Below, one piece after another: positions 35,447 to 43,537 of a stretch of DNA of 64,000 bases (position 1 is its first letter; every line of letters begins with the position of its first letter). The position numbers and the translations under genes were made by a program. The notes under the pieces were generated by a model that saw only the letters and a program-made list of their open reading frames with translations, did no database searches and was not told the origin of the DNA. The DNA is taken from positions 1 through 64,000 of the forward strand of contig JACRPA010000002.1 in assembly GCA_016214145.1 (NCBI GenBank), in the 5' to 3' direction. Source of the DNA: Rhodocyclales bacterium (lineage in GTDB: Bacteria; Pseudomonadota; Gammaproteobacteria; Burkholderiales; Rhodocyclaceae).

Positions 35447-35998
35447 ATGGAAAACTTGAGGCACAAACACCCTGACATGCCTTCGGACTGGGTGAGGCGT
35501 TTTGCCGCATTGATTTCGCCGGCCGGTTCGGTGCTGGACCTGGCCTGCGGCCACGGTCGCCACACCCGCCTGCTGGCGGGCCTGGGCCACTCGGTGGAAG
35601 CGGCGGATCGCGACGCGGACGCACTGGCCGGGCTGGCGTCCCTGCCGGGCGTGACGATCCGCCAGGCGGATCTGGAGAATGCTCCCTGGCCCTATGCGGA
35701 CCGGCGCTTCGACGGCATCGTCGTCTCGAACTATCTGCACCGGCCCCTGTTTCCGCATCTCGTCGCCGTGCTCGCGGAGGGGGGCGTGCTCATCTGCGAA
35801 ACCTTCATGCTCGGCAACGAGCGCTTCGGCCGGCCGTCGAATCCGGATTTCCTGCTGCGGCCGAACGAGCTGCTGGAGGCCTTCGGCGCCAGGCTGCATG
35901 TCGTCGCCTTCGAGCAGGGCGAGGTGGCGCAGCCGAAACCGGCCGTGGTGCAGCGCCTCTGCGCCATCAAGGGATCCGGCCCGGCTCGTTTGCCCTGA
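35447..35998 (+). CDS. SAM-dependent class I methyltransferase, 183 aa
   Basis: Motif I is VLDLACGHGRHTRLLAGLG; motif II/acid is VEAADRDADAL; motif IV is RFDGIVVSNYLHRPLFPHL; then GGVLICETFMLGNERFG. The order fits a small methyltransferase of the TehB/Methyltransf_11 type. The start is uncertain: ATGs at 35420, 35447 and 35477 are in frame and none has a strong ribosome site. It is divergent from the large kinase. The substrate is unknown. Confidence 0.82.
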   Translation: MENLRHKHPDMPSDWVRRFAALISPAGSVLDLACGHGRHTRLLAGLGHSVEAADRDADALAGLASLPGVTIRQADLENAPWPYADRRFDGIVVSNYLHRPLFPHLVAVLAEGGVLICETFMLGNERFGRPSNPDFLLRPNELLEAFGARLHVVAFEQGEVAQPKPAVVQRLCAIKGSGPARLP

Positions 35999-36020
35999 GC
36001 GCGGTTTTCCGCCGCTTTTT
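35998..36020 (+). terminator. Probable terminator after the methyltransferase gene
   Basis: AGCGCGG, loop TTTT, CCGCCGCT with one bulge, then a run of T. It begins inside the stop codon region. Confidence 0.5.
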
Positions 36021-36120
36021 GCTCAACTCGCCCCCCGTTTCCGCCGTTTCGTCGCATTTGCCTTGAGCCGGCACCCGCCCGAGGCCTAGTCTGCCGCCAT
36101 CTTCACTCGATGGGGGCAAC

Positions 36121-36588
36121 ATGAACACCTACCTCGCGCTCAAGTCGCTGCACATCCTCGGCGTCGTGCTGTTCGTCGGCAACATCATCGTCACCGGCTG
36201 GTGGAAGGTGCAGGCCGACCGCACGCGCAACCCGGCCATCATCGCCTTCGCCCAGCGCCAGGTGACGCTGACCGACTGGGTGTTCACCTTCGGCGGTTCT
36301 TCCCTGCTTGTCGCCGCCGCCTATGCCAACGTCGCCCTGCACGGACTGTCGCTGTCCGCGCCGTGGCTGCTGTGGGGCCAGGCGTTGTTCTACCTCTCCG
36401 GACTGCTCTGGGTGGCGATCCTGATTCCCGTGCAGATCAGGCAGGCGCGCCTGGCGCGCGGCTTCGCCGGCGGCGGCACCATCCCCGAAGAGTACTGGCG
36501 CCTGAACCGCATCTGGCTGTGGGTCGGCATCCTCGCCACCGTGCTGCCGGCGGCGAACCTCTACTTCATGGTTTTCAAACCCGTCTGA
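36121..36588 (+). CDS. DUF2269-type integral membrane protein
   Basis: At 155 aa with four membrane segments (about 5-25, 52-74, 84-106, 128-150). The opening MNTYLALKSLHILGVVLFVGNIIVTGWWK and the later YWRLNRIWLWVGILATVLPAANLYFMVFKP are typical of DUF2269 proteins. A conserved His (H11) in the first helix is present. The gene starts a plus-strand run followed by a 2TM protein and a LytS/LytTR pair. The function is unknown. Confidence 0.8.
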   Translation: MNTYLALKSLHILGVVLFVGNIIVTGWWKVQADRTRNPAIIAFAQRQVTLTDWVFTFGGSSLLVAAAYANVALHGLSLSAPWLLWGQALFYLSGLLWVAILIPVQIRQARLARGFAGGGTIPEEYWRLNRIWLWVGILATVLPAANLYFMVFKPV

Positions 36589-36601
36589 AAGGAGCAATGC
36601 A

Positions 36602-36898
36602 ATGGAAACGACCCTCGAACAATCCCCCGAGTACAAGGCGGCGCGCTGCCAGGTGCGCCGTCTGCGCGGCTTCTACGCCCATCTCAGCGTCTACCTGGCC
36701 GTCAACGCCGGCCTGCTGCTCATCAATCTGTTCTCATCGCCGGGGCGCCTGTGGGTGGTATGGCCGCTGGCCGGCTGGGGCATCGCGATACTGATCCACG
36801 GCTTCGGTGTGTTCCTGGGCGGCAGTTTTTTCGGCGCCGAGTGGGAACAGCGCAAGGTGCGCGAACTGATCGAACGCCAGCAGCAGCGCCGGCAATGA
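36602..36898 (+). CDS. 2TM-domain small membrane protein, 98 aa
   Basis: Two helices (about 27-47 and 53-75) between a basic start (CQVRRLRGFYAHLSVYLAVN) and a polar tail (EWEQRKVRELIERQQQRR) match the 2TM domain. Such proteins often accompany LytTR-type two-component genes, which is also the case here. The gene begins 13 bases after the DUF2269 gene and has a GGAGC-type ribosome site. Confidence 0.82.
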   Translation: METTLEQSPEYKAARCQVRRLRGFYAHLSVYLAVNAGLLLINLFSSPGRLWVVWPLAGWGIAILIHGFGVFLGGSFFGAEWEQRKVRELIERQQQRRQ

Positions 36899-36943
36899 GG
36901 CTTCCGCGCGGCTGGATGGCGGGATCAGGCGGCGCCCTATAAC

Positions 36944-37951
36944 ATGCAGGCCATGCCGTTTTCTCCCATGCAACCCGTCGGCGTCGTCGTCGTCAATGCG
37001 CTCATCGCCGGTTTCCTGAGCGCGATCGGCGTGGGCAATGCGTTCGCCGAGAATTTCATCATCTCGCAGTGCATCGGACTTTCCATCTATGCCGGCTGCG
37101 CCGCGGCCTTGCGCTGGGCGCCCACGCCGCAGAGGCGGCTGGCCGGCGTGATTGCCGCCGTCCCGCTCGGCGCGACAGCCGGCGTGGCGATTTCCGCGGC
37201 CATCCTGGGGGAGGTGGATGGCGTCTGGGTTTCGGCCATGGCCTGGCAATCGCTGCTGATCGGCCTGCTGTTCGGCACCGCCATCAGCGCGCTGTTCTAC
37301 CTGCGCAGCCGCATGGACCAGCTGGAGAACGAGTTGAAGGCGCGCCAGTTGCGCGAGGCGCTGGCGGAGAAGGAGCGCGTCGGCGCGCAGCTCAGGATGC
37401 TGCAGGCGCAGATCGAGCCGCACTTCCTCTTCAACACCCTGGCCAACCTGTCCGCGCTGATCCGCACGGATGCGGCAACGGCGGAGCGCATGCTGGCGGA
37501 CCTGATCCGCTACCTGCGTGCGACCCTGCAGCGCACGCGCGAGGCGGAGTCGACGCTGGGCGACGAGATGGAGCTTCTGCGCAACTATCTCGACATCCTC
37601 GGCCTGCGCCTGGGCGGCCGGCTGCGCTGGACCTTTGATGTGCCGGAGGCGCTGCTGGCACGGCAGTTTCCCCTGATGCTGCTGCAGCCGCTGGTCGAGA
37701 ACGCCGTCACGCACGGCATCGAGCCGAAGGTCGGCGGCGGCGAGCTGCGCATCGCGGCCCGGCTGGAAGGAGGTCGGCTGCATTTGAGCGTATCCGACAC
37801 GGGTGTCGGTTTGAGCGGCGTTGTTGCGGGCAGCGGCTTCGGCCTGGACAACGTGCGCAGCCGCCTGCGCGCCCTCTACGGCGAGGCCGCCGCGCTGGAC
37901 GTGCGCGAGAACAGCGGCGGCGTCACATCAACCATCGAGCTGCCGGCATGA
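36944..37951 (+). CDS. LytS-type membrane histidine kinase
   Basis: At 335 aa (a start at 36953 is also possible). Four or so membrane segments occupy residues 10-125, then a coiled coil and the His_kinase domain with H in MLQAQIEPHFLFNTLANLSALI, followed by HATPase (LLQPLVENAVTHGIEPK, VSDTGVGL, GFGLDNVRSRL). The stop overlaps the start of the LytTR regulator (ATGA). This is a complete two-component pair. Confidence 0.93.
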   Translation: MQAMPFSPMQPVGVVVVNALIAGFLSAIGVGNAFAENFIISQCIGLSIYAGCAAALRWAPTPQRRLAGVIAAVPLGATAGVAISAAILGEVDGVWVSAMAWQSLLIGLLFGTAISALFYLRSRMDQLENELKARQLREALAEKERVGAQLRMLQAQIEPHFLFNTLANLSALIRTDAATAERMLADLIRYLRATLQRTREAESTLGDEMELLRNYLDILGLRLGGRLRWTFDVPEALLARQFPLMLLQPLVENAVTHGIEPKVGGGELRIAARLEGGRLHLSVSDTGVGLSGVVAGSGFGLDNVRSRLRALYGEAAALDVRENSGGVTSTIELPA

Positions 37952-38721
37952 ATCCCGGCGCGCTGATCGCCGACGACGAGCCGCTGCTGGCCGCCGATCT
38001 GAAACGGCGCATCGAGGCGCTCTGGCCGGAACTGGACATCCGCGCCGTCTGCCATGACGGACCCGATGCGCTGGCGCGCCTGGAGGCGGAGAAGCCCGAC
38101 GTCGCCTTTCTCGACATCCGCATGCCGGGCCTCACCGGGCTGGAGGTGGCGGCGCGCCTCGACTTTCCCTGCCATGTCGTCTTCGTCACGGCCTATGACC
38201 AGTATGCGGTGGAAGCCTTCGAGCGGGCGGCGGTCGACTATGTGCTGAAGCCGGCGGACGATGTGCGGCTGGCGAAAACGGTGGAAAGGCTGAAGCGCGC
38301 ACTGGACGGACCGTCCGATGCGGAGCGGGCCCGGCTGGCGGCGGCGATTGCGGAGGTGCTGGAAAAAGTCAGTCCCGGCAATACGGCGAAGCCGGCCTGG
38401 CTGAAGTGGATCCGCGCTTCGGTGGGCGACAGCGTGCGCCTGGTGCCGACCGAGGAGGTGCGCTACTTCCAGTCGGCCGACAAGTACACCAGCGTGGTCA
38501 CCGCGGCGGGCGAACTGCTCATCCGCACGCCGATCAGGGAGCTGATCGAACAGCTCGATCCGGAGGCGTTCTGGCAGGTGCATCGTGGCACCATCGTGAA
38601 CGCAAAGTTCGTCACCGCCGCACGCCACGACGAGAGCGGCCGCGTGCTGCTCAGCCTGCGCGACCGGCCGGAGACGGTCACGGTGAGCCGCGCCTACGCC
38701 CACCTGTTCAGGCAGATGTAG
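37948..38721 (+). CDS. LytTR-family response regulator
   Basis: At 257 aa. The receiver is at 1-120 with the phosphorylation Asp in KPDVAFLDIRMPGLTG (about D54) and K near 105. The linker holds a 24-nt motif copy (LEKVSPGNTAK). The LytTR DNA-binding domain is at about 150-255 (RLVPTEEVRYFQSADKYTSVVTAAGELLIRTPIRELIEQL ... FWQVHRGTIVN). The closest named relative is AlgR/LytR. It converges with selU and overlaps its end by 14 bases. Confidence 0.93.
   Translation: MNPGALIADDEPLLAADLKRRIEALWPELDIRAVCHDGPDALARLEAEKPDVAFLDIRMPGLTGLEVAARLDFPCHVVFVTAYDQYAVEAFERAAVDYVLKPADDVRLAKTVERLKRALDGPSDAERARLAAAIAEVLEKVSPGNTAKPAWLKWIRASVGDSVRLVPTEEVRYFQSADKYTSVVTAAGELLIRTPIRELIEQLDPEAFWQVHRGTIVNAKFVTAARHDESGRVLLSLRDRPETVTVSRAYAHLFRQM
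38361..38391 (+). repeat. Dispersed 24-nt motif, copy 5 (in LytTR regulator)
   Basis: AAAGTCAGTC, 8 bases, ACGGCG, exact, with GGAAA before and AAG after. It codes for K-V-S-P-G-N-T-A-K in the interdomain linker, almost the same peptide as in clpB, although the two proteins are unrelated. Confidence 0.75.
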
Positions 38722-39757
38722 CGAGGATCTGCGTCGCCAGCTTCGCCAGGCCGGCGGCCGAGAGATCGTCGGTGGCGAAGCGCGGCGCAGCGGCGAAATG
38801 CACGTAGTTCTTGCCCTGCGAGCGCCGGTAGAGCGGGTCGTAGTGCTGCGCCAGCAGTTCGCCCACCAGCGCCGGCCAGTCGCGCGCGTCGATCATATCG
38901 TTCCAGCGTGACAGTGTCTCGCCGCTCTGCAGTTCGCGCAGGCAGGCGAGCTTTTCCTTGAGGCTTGCCGGGTCGGCGAGGAAGTAGTCGTAGTCGCCGA
39001 TGAGGAAGGAGACGCGCGCCGCGTCGGTGGCCTCGATGCGCAGGCAGGGGCTGGCGCGCATGGATTCCAGCAGCGCGTCGGGCACCTGCAGCGCGCCGAT
39101 CCTGCGGCTTTCCGCCTCGACAAAGACCGGTTCGGAAAAAGTCAGTCTCCGCAGCACGGCGAGCAGGCGGCTCTCGAACATCTTCTGCGAGGGCTGCGTC
39201 TCATCGGGCAATCCTCCCAGCACTGAGCCCTTGTGCGCGGCCAGCGCTTCCAGGTCGAGCACCTGCGCGCCCTGCGCGGCGAGGGCTTCGAGCAGGCGGC
39301 TCTTGCCGCTGCCGGTGGCGCCGGTGATGACGCGGTAATTGAAGCGGCGCGGCAATTCGGCGAGTTCGACGACGACGTGGCGGCGCCAGGACTTGTAGCC
39401 GCCTTCGAGGGCGCAGGCATGCCAGCCGATCTGGCGCAGCACGTGCGTCATGGCGCCGCTGCGCTTGCCGCCGCGCCAGCAATACACCAATGGTTTCCAG
39501 TCGCGCGGCCGGTCGAGGAAGCGGCCCTCGACGTGCTCGGCGATGTGGCGGGCGACCAGCGCCGCGCCGAGCTTCTTGGCGGCGAAGGGCGATTCCTGCT
39601 TGTAGAGCGTGCCGACGCGGGCGCGCTCCTCGTCGGAGAGCACCGGGCAATTGACCGCTCCCGGAATATGGTCATCGGCGAATTCGGCGGGCGAGCGCAC
39701 GTCGATGATCTCGTCAAATTCGCCGAGCTGTGTTAGGTTTGCATTACCCAGTTTCAT
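38708..39757 (-). CDS. selU: tRNA 2-selenouridine synthase
   Basis: At 349 aa (also named mnmH/ybbB). The rhodanese domain carries the catalytic Cys93 (VYCWRGGKRSG), and the P-loop domain has GATGSGKS (146-153). It converts 5-substituted 2-thiouridine at tRNA position 34 to 2-selenouridine using selenophosphate. It is divergent from selD, the selenophosphate source, across a palindrome. Confidence 0.95.
   Translation of the reverse strand: MKLGNANLTQLGEFDEIIDVRSPAEFADDHIPGAVNCPVLSDEERARVGTLYKQESPFAAKKLGAALVARHIAEHVEGRFLDRPRDWKPLVYCWRGGKRSGAMTHVLRQIGWHACALEGGYKSWRRHVVVELAELPRRFNYRVITGATGSGKSRLLEALAAQGAQVLDLEALAAHKGSVLGGLPDETQPSQKMFESRLLAVLRRLTFSEPVFVEAESRRIGALQVPDALLESMRASPCLRIEATDAARVSFLIGDYDYFLADPASLKEKLACLRELQSGETLSRWNDMIDARDWPALVGELLAQHYDPLYRRSQGKNYVHFAAAPRFATDDLSAAGLAKLATQILATSA
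39134..39163 (+). repeat. Dispersed 24-nt motif, copy 6 (antisense in selU)
   Basis: GGAAA, then AAAGTCAGTC-like block (AAAGTCAGTC exact), 8 bases, ACGGCG, then AG. In the selU frame it encodes LAVLRRLTFSE with the unusual ACT and TTT codons. Confidence 0.75.
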
Positions 39758-39773
39758 ATTGAAAAACCTTCAG

Positions 39774-39840
39774 CCGCGGATTTCGCGGATTGACGCGGAT
39801 TTTTCCATTTCGAATCCGCGTTCATCCGCGAAATCCGCGG
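39774..39840. repeat. Palindromic repeat family E (CCGCGGATTTCGCGGAT)
   Basis: Left arm CCGCGGATTTCGCGGATT and GACGCGGATT; the right arm is the inverse, AATCCGCGTTC and ATCCGCGAAATCCGCGG. It fills the gap between selU and selD and ends 18 bases before the selD ATG. Confidence 0.8.
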
Positions 39841-39858
39841 CCATGGCTTTTGGATCCG

Positions 39859-40896
39859 ATGGACATCAAACTCACCCAATTCTCCCACGGCGGCGGCTGC
39901 GGCTGCAAAATTGCGCCGGCCGTGCTGACCGAGCTGCTCGCGAACACACCCCTGCGCAGCATGCCGAAGGAACTCATCGTCGGCACCGAGACCAGCGACG
40001 ACGCGGCGGTGTACAAGCTCAACGACGAGCAGGCCATCGTCGCCACGACGGACTTCTTCACGCCCATTGTCGACGACCCCTACGACTTCGGCCGCATCGC
40101 GGCGACCAACGCCATCTCCGACATCTACGCCATGGGCGGCCGGCCGATCATGGCGCTGGCGGTGGTCGGCATGCCGCTCGACAAGCTGCCGCTGGAGGTG
40201 ATCCGCAGCATCCTCGCCGGCGGCGAGTCGGTCTGCGCCGAGGCCGGCATCCCCATCGCCGGCGGTCACTCCATCGACGTGCTGGAGCCGATCTACGGCC
40301 TCGTGGCGCTCGGCCTGGTGCATCCGCAGCGCGTCAAGCGCAACAGCGGCGCGAAGGCCGGCGACGTGCTGATCCTCGGCAAGCCGCTCGGCGTCGGCAT
40401 TCTTTCCGCCGCGCTGAAGAAGGGCCTGCTCACGCCCGAGGGCTACGCCACGATGCTCCGCCACACGACGAAGCTCAACACGCCCGGCACGCGGCTGGCC
40501 GAGATGGACGGCGTGCATGCGCTGACGGATGTCACCGGCTTCGGTCTGGCCGGCCACCTGCTGGAGATCTGCCGCGGCTCGCGGCTCGCCGCCACGCTGC
40601 GCTTTGCCGACCTACCGCTGATTCCGGAGGCGGTAGGTTTTGTGCGGGAAGGCATCTCCACCGGCGCGTCGACGCGCAACTGGAGCGGTTACGGAACGGA
40701 TGTTGCGCTGCCGGCCGGCGCGCCCGAGTGGCAGCAGAAGCTTCTTACCGATCCGCAGACCAGCGGCGGACTGCTCATCGCCTGCGCGCCGGAAGCGGAG
40801 CAGGCCGTGCTGGCCGAGCTGCATGGCGCGGGCTTTGCCGAGGCACGCGCGATCGGACGCTTTGAAGCGGGGCTGGCGCGGGTAGAGGTCGTGTAG
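39859..40896 (+). CDS. selD: Selenide, water dikinase (selenophosphate synthase)
   Basis: At 345 aa from the ATG at 39859; an open frame from 39790 crosses the palindrome and is rejected. The active-site loop is HGGGCGCKIAP with Cys14/Cys16 and Lys17, so it is a Cys and not a selenocysteine form. Further blocks are DDAAVYKLNDEQAIVATTDFFTPIVDDPYDFGRIAATNAISDIYAMGG and GVGILSAALKKG. The stop codon TAG is part of a family B palindrome. No selA, selB or selC was found, so the product probably serves selU only. Confidence 0.96.
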   Translation: MDIKLTQFSHGGGCGCKIAPAVLTELLANTPLRSMPKELIVGTETSDDAAVYKLNDEQAIVATTDFFTPIVDDPYDFGRIAATNAISDIYAMGGRPIMALAVVGMPLDKLPLEVIRSILAGGESVCAEAGIPIAGGHSIDVLEPIYGLVALGLVHPQRVKRNSGAKAGDVLILGKPLGVGILSAALKKGLLTPEGYATMLRHTTKLNTPGTRLAEMDGVHALTDVTGFGLAGHLLEICRGSRLAATLRFADLPLIPEAVGFVREGISTGASTRNWSGYGTDVALPAGAPEWQQKLLTDPQTSGGLLIACAPEAEQAVLAELHGAGFAEARAIGRFEAGLARVEVV

Positions 40897-40938
40897 GAGC
40901 CAGCTTGCTGGCGATATCGCGGGCATGCCCGCTCCTAC
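40892..40938. repeat. Intergenic palindrome family B, copy 4
   Basis: TGTAGGAGCCAGCTTGCTGG starts the element and GCCCGCTCCTAC ends it. It supplies the selD stop codon (TAG at 40894-40896) and runs to the last codons region of tesA (stop at 40935-40937). The copy at 60630-60687 has the same GTAGGAGCCAG-T-TGCTGGCGAT left arm type. Confidence 0.8.
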
Positions 40939-41558
40939 CTGAGCAGCGGGCGCAATACCTTCCAGACGTTTTCGAGAATGACCGGCTGGGCCTCGGCGAC
41001 CGGATGAATGCCGTCGGGCTGGAACAGTTCGCGTTTTTCCGCCACACCCTCGAGCAGGAAAGGCACCAGCGCGGCCTTGTGGCTGCGCGCCAGATCGACG
41101 TAGCTTTGCTCGAATGCCCGCGTGTAGTCGATGCCGTAGTTGGGCGGAAGCCGCATGCCGACCAGCACGATGCGCGCCTTGTGCGCCCGGGCGTCCTCCA
41201 GCATGGCCCGCAGGTTGTCGCGCAGGACGGCGATCGGCAGGCCGCGCAGGCCGTCGTTGCCGCCCAGCGCGATGATCACCACCGCCGGGCGCGACCGGTC
41301 GAGCGCCGCGCCGATGCGGCTGCGGCCGCCGGAGGTGGTGTCGCCGCTGATGCTGGCATTGACGACGCTATAATCCAGCCGCTGTTCGCGCAGGCGCTTT
41401 TCGAGCAGCGACGGCCAGGACTGGTTCGGCCCGAGGCCGTAGCCGGCCGACAGGCTGTCGCCGACGACGAGGATGTTGCCCGCCGCCTGGACGGCGAATG
41501 AAAACAGAAGAAAGAATCCCGCAGAGATGAATCTCGTTATCGACACTTCGGCACCCAT
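40935..41558 (-). CDS. tesA: SGNH lipase/arylesterase TesA
   Basis: At 207 aa from the ATG at 41558; a GTG at 41546 with a shorter signal peptide (MSITRFISAGFFLLFSFAVQAA) is possible. The periplasmic multifunctional esterase has all four blocks: VVGDSLSAGYG (Ser), SISGDTTSGG, ALGGNDGLRG (Asn) and DGIHP (Asp, His). It is divergent from ybbA with overlapping 5' ends, as in E. coli tesA-ybbA. Confidence 0.94.
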   Translation of the reverse strand: MGAEVSITRFISAGFFLLFSFAVQAAGNILVVGDSLSAGYGLGPNQSWPSLLEKRLREQRLDYSVVNASISGDTTSGGRSRIGAALDRSRPAVVIIALGGNDGLRGLPIAVLRDNLRAMLEDARAHKARIVLVGMRLPPNYGIDYTRAFEQSYVDLARSHKAALVPFLLEGVAEKRELFQPDGIHPVAEAQPVILENVWKVLRPLLR

Positions 41559-42213
41559 GGTGGAAGCCGTCGCCCTCGGCAAGGAAGTGCCCAGCGGCGA
41601 CGATCGGCTGGTGATTCTGCACGAGATTTCCTTCCGGGTCATGGCCGGCGAGGCGGTGGCCATCGTCGGCGCGTCCGGCTCGGGCAAATCGACATTGCTG
41701 GGACTGCTCGCCGGCCTGGATGTTCCCTCGCAGGGGCAGGTGCGGCTGGCGGGGCGCGACCTGTTCGCCCTGGACGAGGACGATCGCGCGGCGCTGCGCG
41801 GCGACATGCTCGGCTTCGTCTTCCAGTCCTTCCAGTTGCTGCCGGCCCTGACCGCGCTGGAGAACGTCATGCTGCCGCTGGAACTGGCCGGGCGCAGCGG
41901 CGCGCGCACCGATGCGCAGCAGATGCTCTCGCGGGTCGGCCTGTCGCAGCGCCTCGGCCATTACCCGAAGCATCTTTCCGGCGGCGAGCAGCAGCGCGTC
42001 GCCATTGCGCGGGCGTTTGCGACAAAGCCGGGCCTTCTGCTCGCCGACGAGCCGACCGGCAATCTCGACGCCGCCACCGGCGCCGGCATCATCGACCTGA
42101 TGTTCGCCATGAATGCCGAGCAGGGCACGACGCTGGTGCTGGTGACGCACGACGAGGCCATCGCCCGGCGCTGCGGGCGGGTGCTCAAGCTGAGTGGCGG
42201 AAAGCTCGTGTAG
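41527..42213 (+). CDS. ybbA: ABC transporter ATPase YbbA (LolD/MacB type)
   Basis: About 228 aa from 41527 (41557 is also possible). Walker A GASGSGKSTLLGLLAGLD, Q-loop FVFQSFQLLPALTALENV, signature LSGGEQQRVAIARAF, Walker B LLADEPTGNLD and the H-loop VTHD are intact. It partners in other bacteria with the FtsX-type permease YbbP, but no permease follows here: the next gene is on the other strand. Thus it is an orphan ATPase or its partner has moved. Confidence 0.9.
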   Translation: MNLVIDTSAPMVEAVALGKEVPSGDDRLVILHEISFRVMAGEAVAIVGASGSGKSTLLGLLAGLDVPSQGQVRLAGRDLFALDEDDRAALRGDMLGFVFQSFQLLPALTALENVMLPLELAGRSGARTDAQQMLSRVGLSQRLGHYPKHLSGGEQQRVAIARAFATKPGLLLADEPTGNLDAATGAGIIDLMFAMNAEQGTTLVLVTHDEAIARRCGRVLKLSGGKLV

Positions 42214-42219
42214 ATTGTT

Positions 42220-42276
42220 GTAGGTCGGGCTTCAGCCCGACGACAGCGGCCATTGTCGGGCTGAAGCCCGACCTAC
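42220..42276. repeat. Intergenic palindrome family A, copy 3
   Basis: GTAGGTCGGGCTTCAGCCCG begins the left unit; the inverse unit ends GCCCGACCTAC at 42276. It starts 7 bases after the ybbA stop and overlaps the hpnE stop codon (42273-42275), so it fills the entire gap between the convergent genes. Confidence 0.85.
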
Positions 42277-43535
42277 GCAGAGACCAGCTGGGCGCAGGCG
42301 ACCCCGCTGCGCACCGCCGCTTCCAGCGTCGCCGGGTAGTCCGAGGCGACGTAATCCCCGCAGAGGTAGAAATTCGCCAGCGGCGTTTCGCAGGATGGCC
42401 GCAGCACGCCGGGCCGGCAGGCGAAGGTGGCGCGCTTCTCGACGATCACCTGGGACCAGTCCGGCCGGGGCGCTGCGCCGACGATTCCGCAAACCTCCGC
42501 GTGGATGCGTTCGACGAGGGCTTCGTGGGGCAGGTCGAGGTGCGGACCGTGCGCGCTGGTGACGGCGCTGAGGATGTCGTCAGTGCGCTGGAACAGGAAA
42601 TGCGCCGTGCCGCCGACGCCGACCATGGCGCCGGGCAGCTTCACCGGCCGCGGATAGCCGAGGTAGGCGGTGAGGATCGGCTCGTAGTCGATGCGCCCGA
42701 TGTCCTCCAGCACCGGCTGCAGGCGCGGCAGCTTCGCCGCCAGGCGGCCGAGATGATAGGGCGCCACCGCCGCGATGACGTGGGTGTAGCTGCGGCCGGA
42801 CGCATCGCCCTCGAGGCTGAATCCGTAGGGGTTCCAGGCGACCGCCCGAATGGACGTCCCGCGCAGCACTTCGCCGCCGCGGCTCAAGACAAAATGCTCC
42901 GCGGGTTCCGGGAAGAGGGCGGAGAAATCCGTCCGCGGCAGCAGCAGGTCGCTGGCTTCGCGGGCCGCCGCCAGGCTGTCGCGCAGGACATTGAGGAAGA
43001 CCTGGGCGGAGGCTTCCCGCGGCGGGGTGTTCAGCGCCGAGACGCACAGCGGCTCCCACAGATAGCGAATCACCGCATCATGCTGGCCGTGCCGCGCCAT
43101 CAGGTCGGCGAAGGTCATGTCCCGTGCGAGGCGGAAGCCGGCCTGCTTCATGTGCCGCATGAAGCCCACGGCGGCGAGCCGGGCGCCGAAGGACAGTCCG
43201 CGCGCGGTGAGCAGGGCGGCGGCCAGGTGCAGCGGCGCGGGCAGGCGCGGCGCGGCGAGGCGCATGCGGCCGGGAAAGACGAGGCTGAGCGGCCTGCGCT
43301 CGAGCAGGGCCGCCGGATCCGCGCCGACAAGCCGCATCAGGCGCAGCAATTCGACATAGGCGCCGACCAGGATGTGCTGGCCGTTGTCGAGCGGGTAGCC
43401 GTGCGATTCGACGCGCCGGGCGCGCCCGCCCAGCGTGCGCGAGGCTTCGAATACCGCGACGGGTATGCCGCGCGCAGCCAGTTCGGTGGCCGCCGCCATG
43501 CCGGCATAGCCGGCTCCGATGATGGCGACGCGCAT
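42273..43535 (-). CDS. hpnE: Hydroxysqualene dehydroxylase HpnE
   Basis: At 420 aa from the ATG at 43535, which is 2 bases after the hpnD stop; the longer frame to 43571 is rejected. The FAD-binding motif MRVAIIGAGYAGMAAATELA opens the protein, followed by VFEASRTLGGRARRVE and PLDNGQHILVGAY; the C-terminal YLCGDYVASDYPATLEAAVRSG closes the FAD site. The reaction converts hydroxysqualene to squalene. It is the last of a hpnC-hpnD-hpnE operon. Confidence 0.93.
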   Translation of the reverse strand: MRVAIIGAGYAGMAAATELAARGIPVAVFEASRTLGGRARRVESHGYPLDNGQHILVGAYVELLRLMRLVGADPAALLERRPLSLVFPGRMRLAAPRLPAPLHLAAALLTARGLSFGARLAAVGFMRHMKQAGFRLARDMTFADLMARHGQHDAVIRYLWEPLCVSALNTPPREASAQVFLNVLRDSLAAAREASDLLLPRTDFSALFPEPAEHFVLSRGGEVLRGTSIRAVAWNPYGFSLEGDASGRSYTHVIAAVAPYHLGRLAAKLPRLQPVLEDIGRIDYEPILTAYLGYPRPVKLPGAMVGVGGTAHFLFQRTDDILSAVTSAHGPHLDLPHEALVERIHAEVCGIVGAAPRPDWSQVIVEKRATFACRPGVLRPSCETPLANFYLCGDYVASDYPATLEAAVRSGVACAQLVSA

Positions 43536-43537
43536 GG

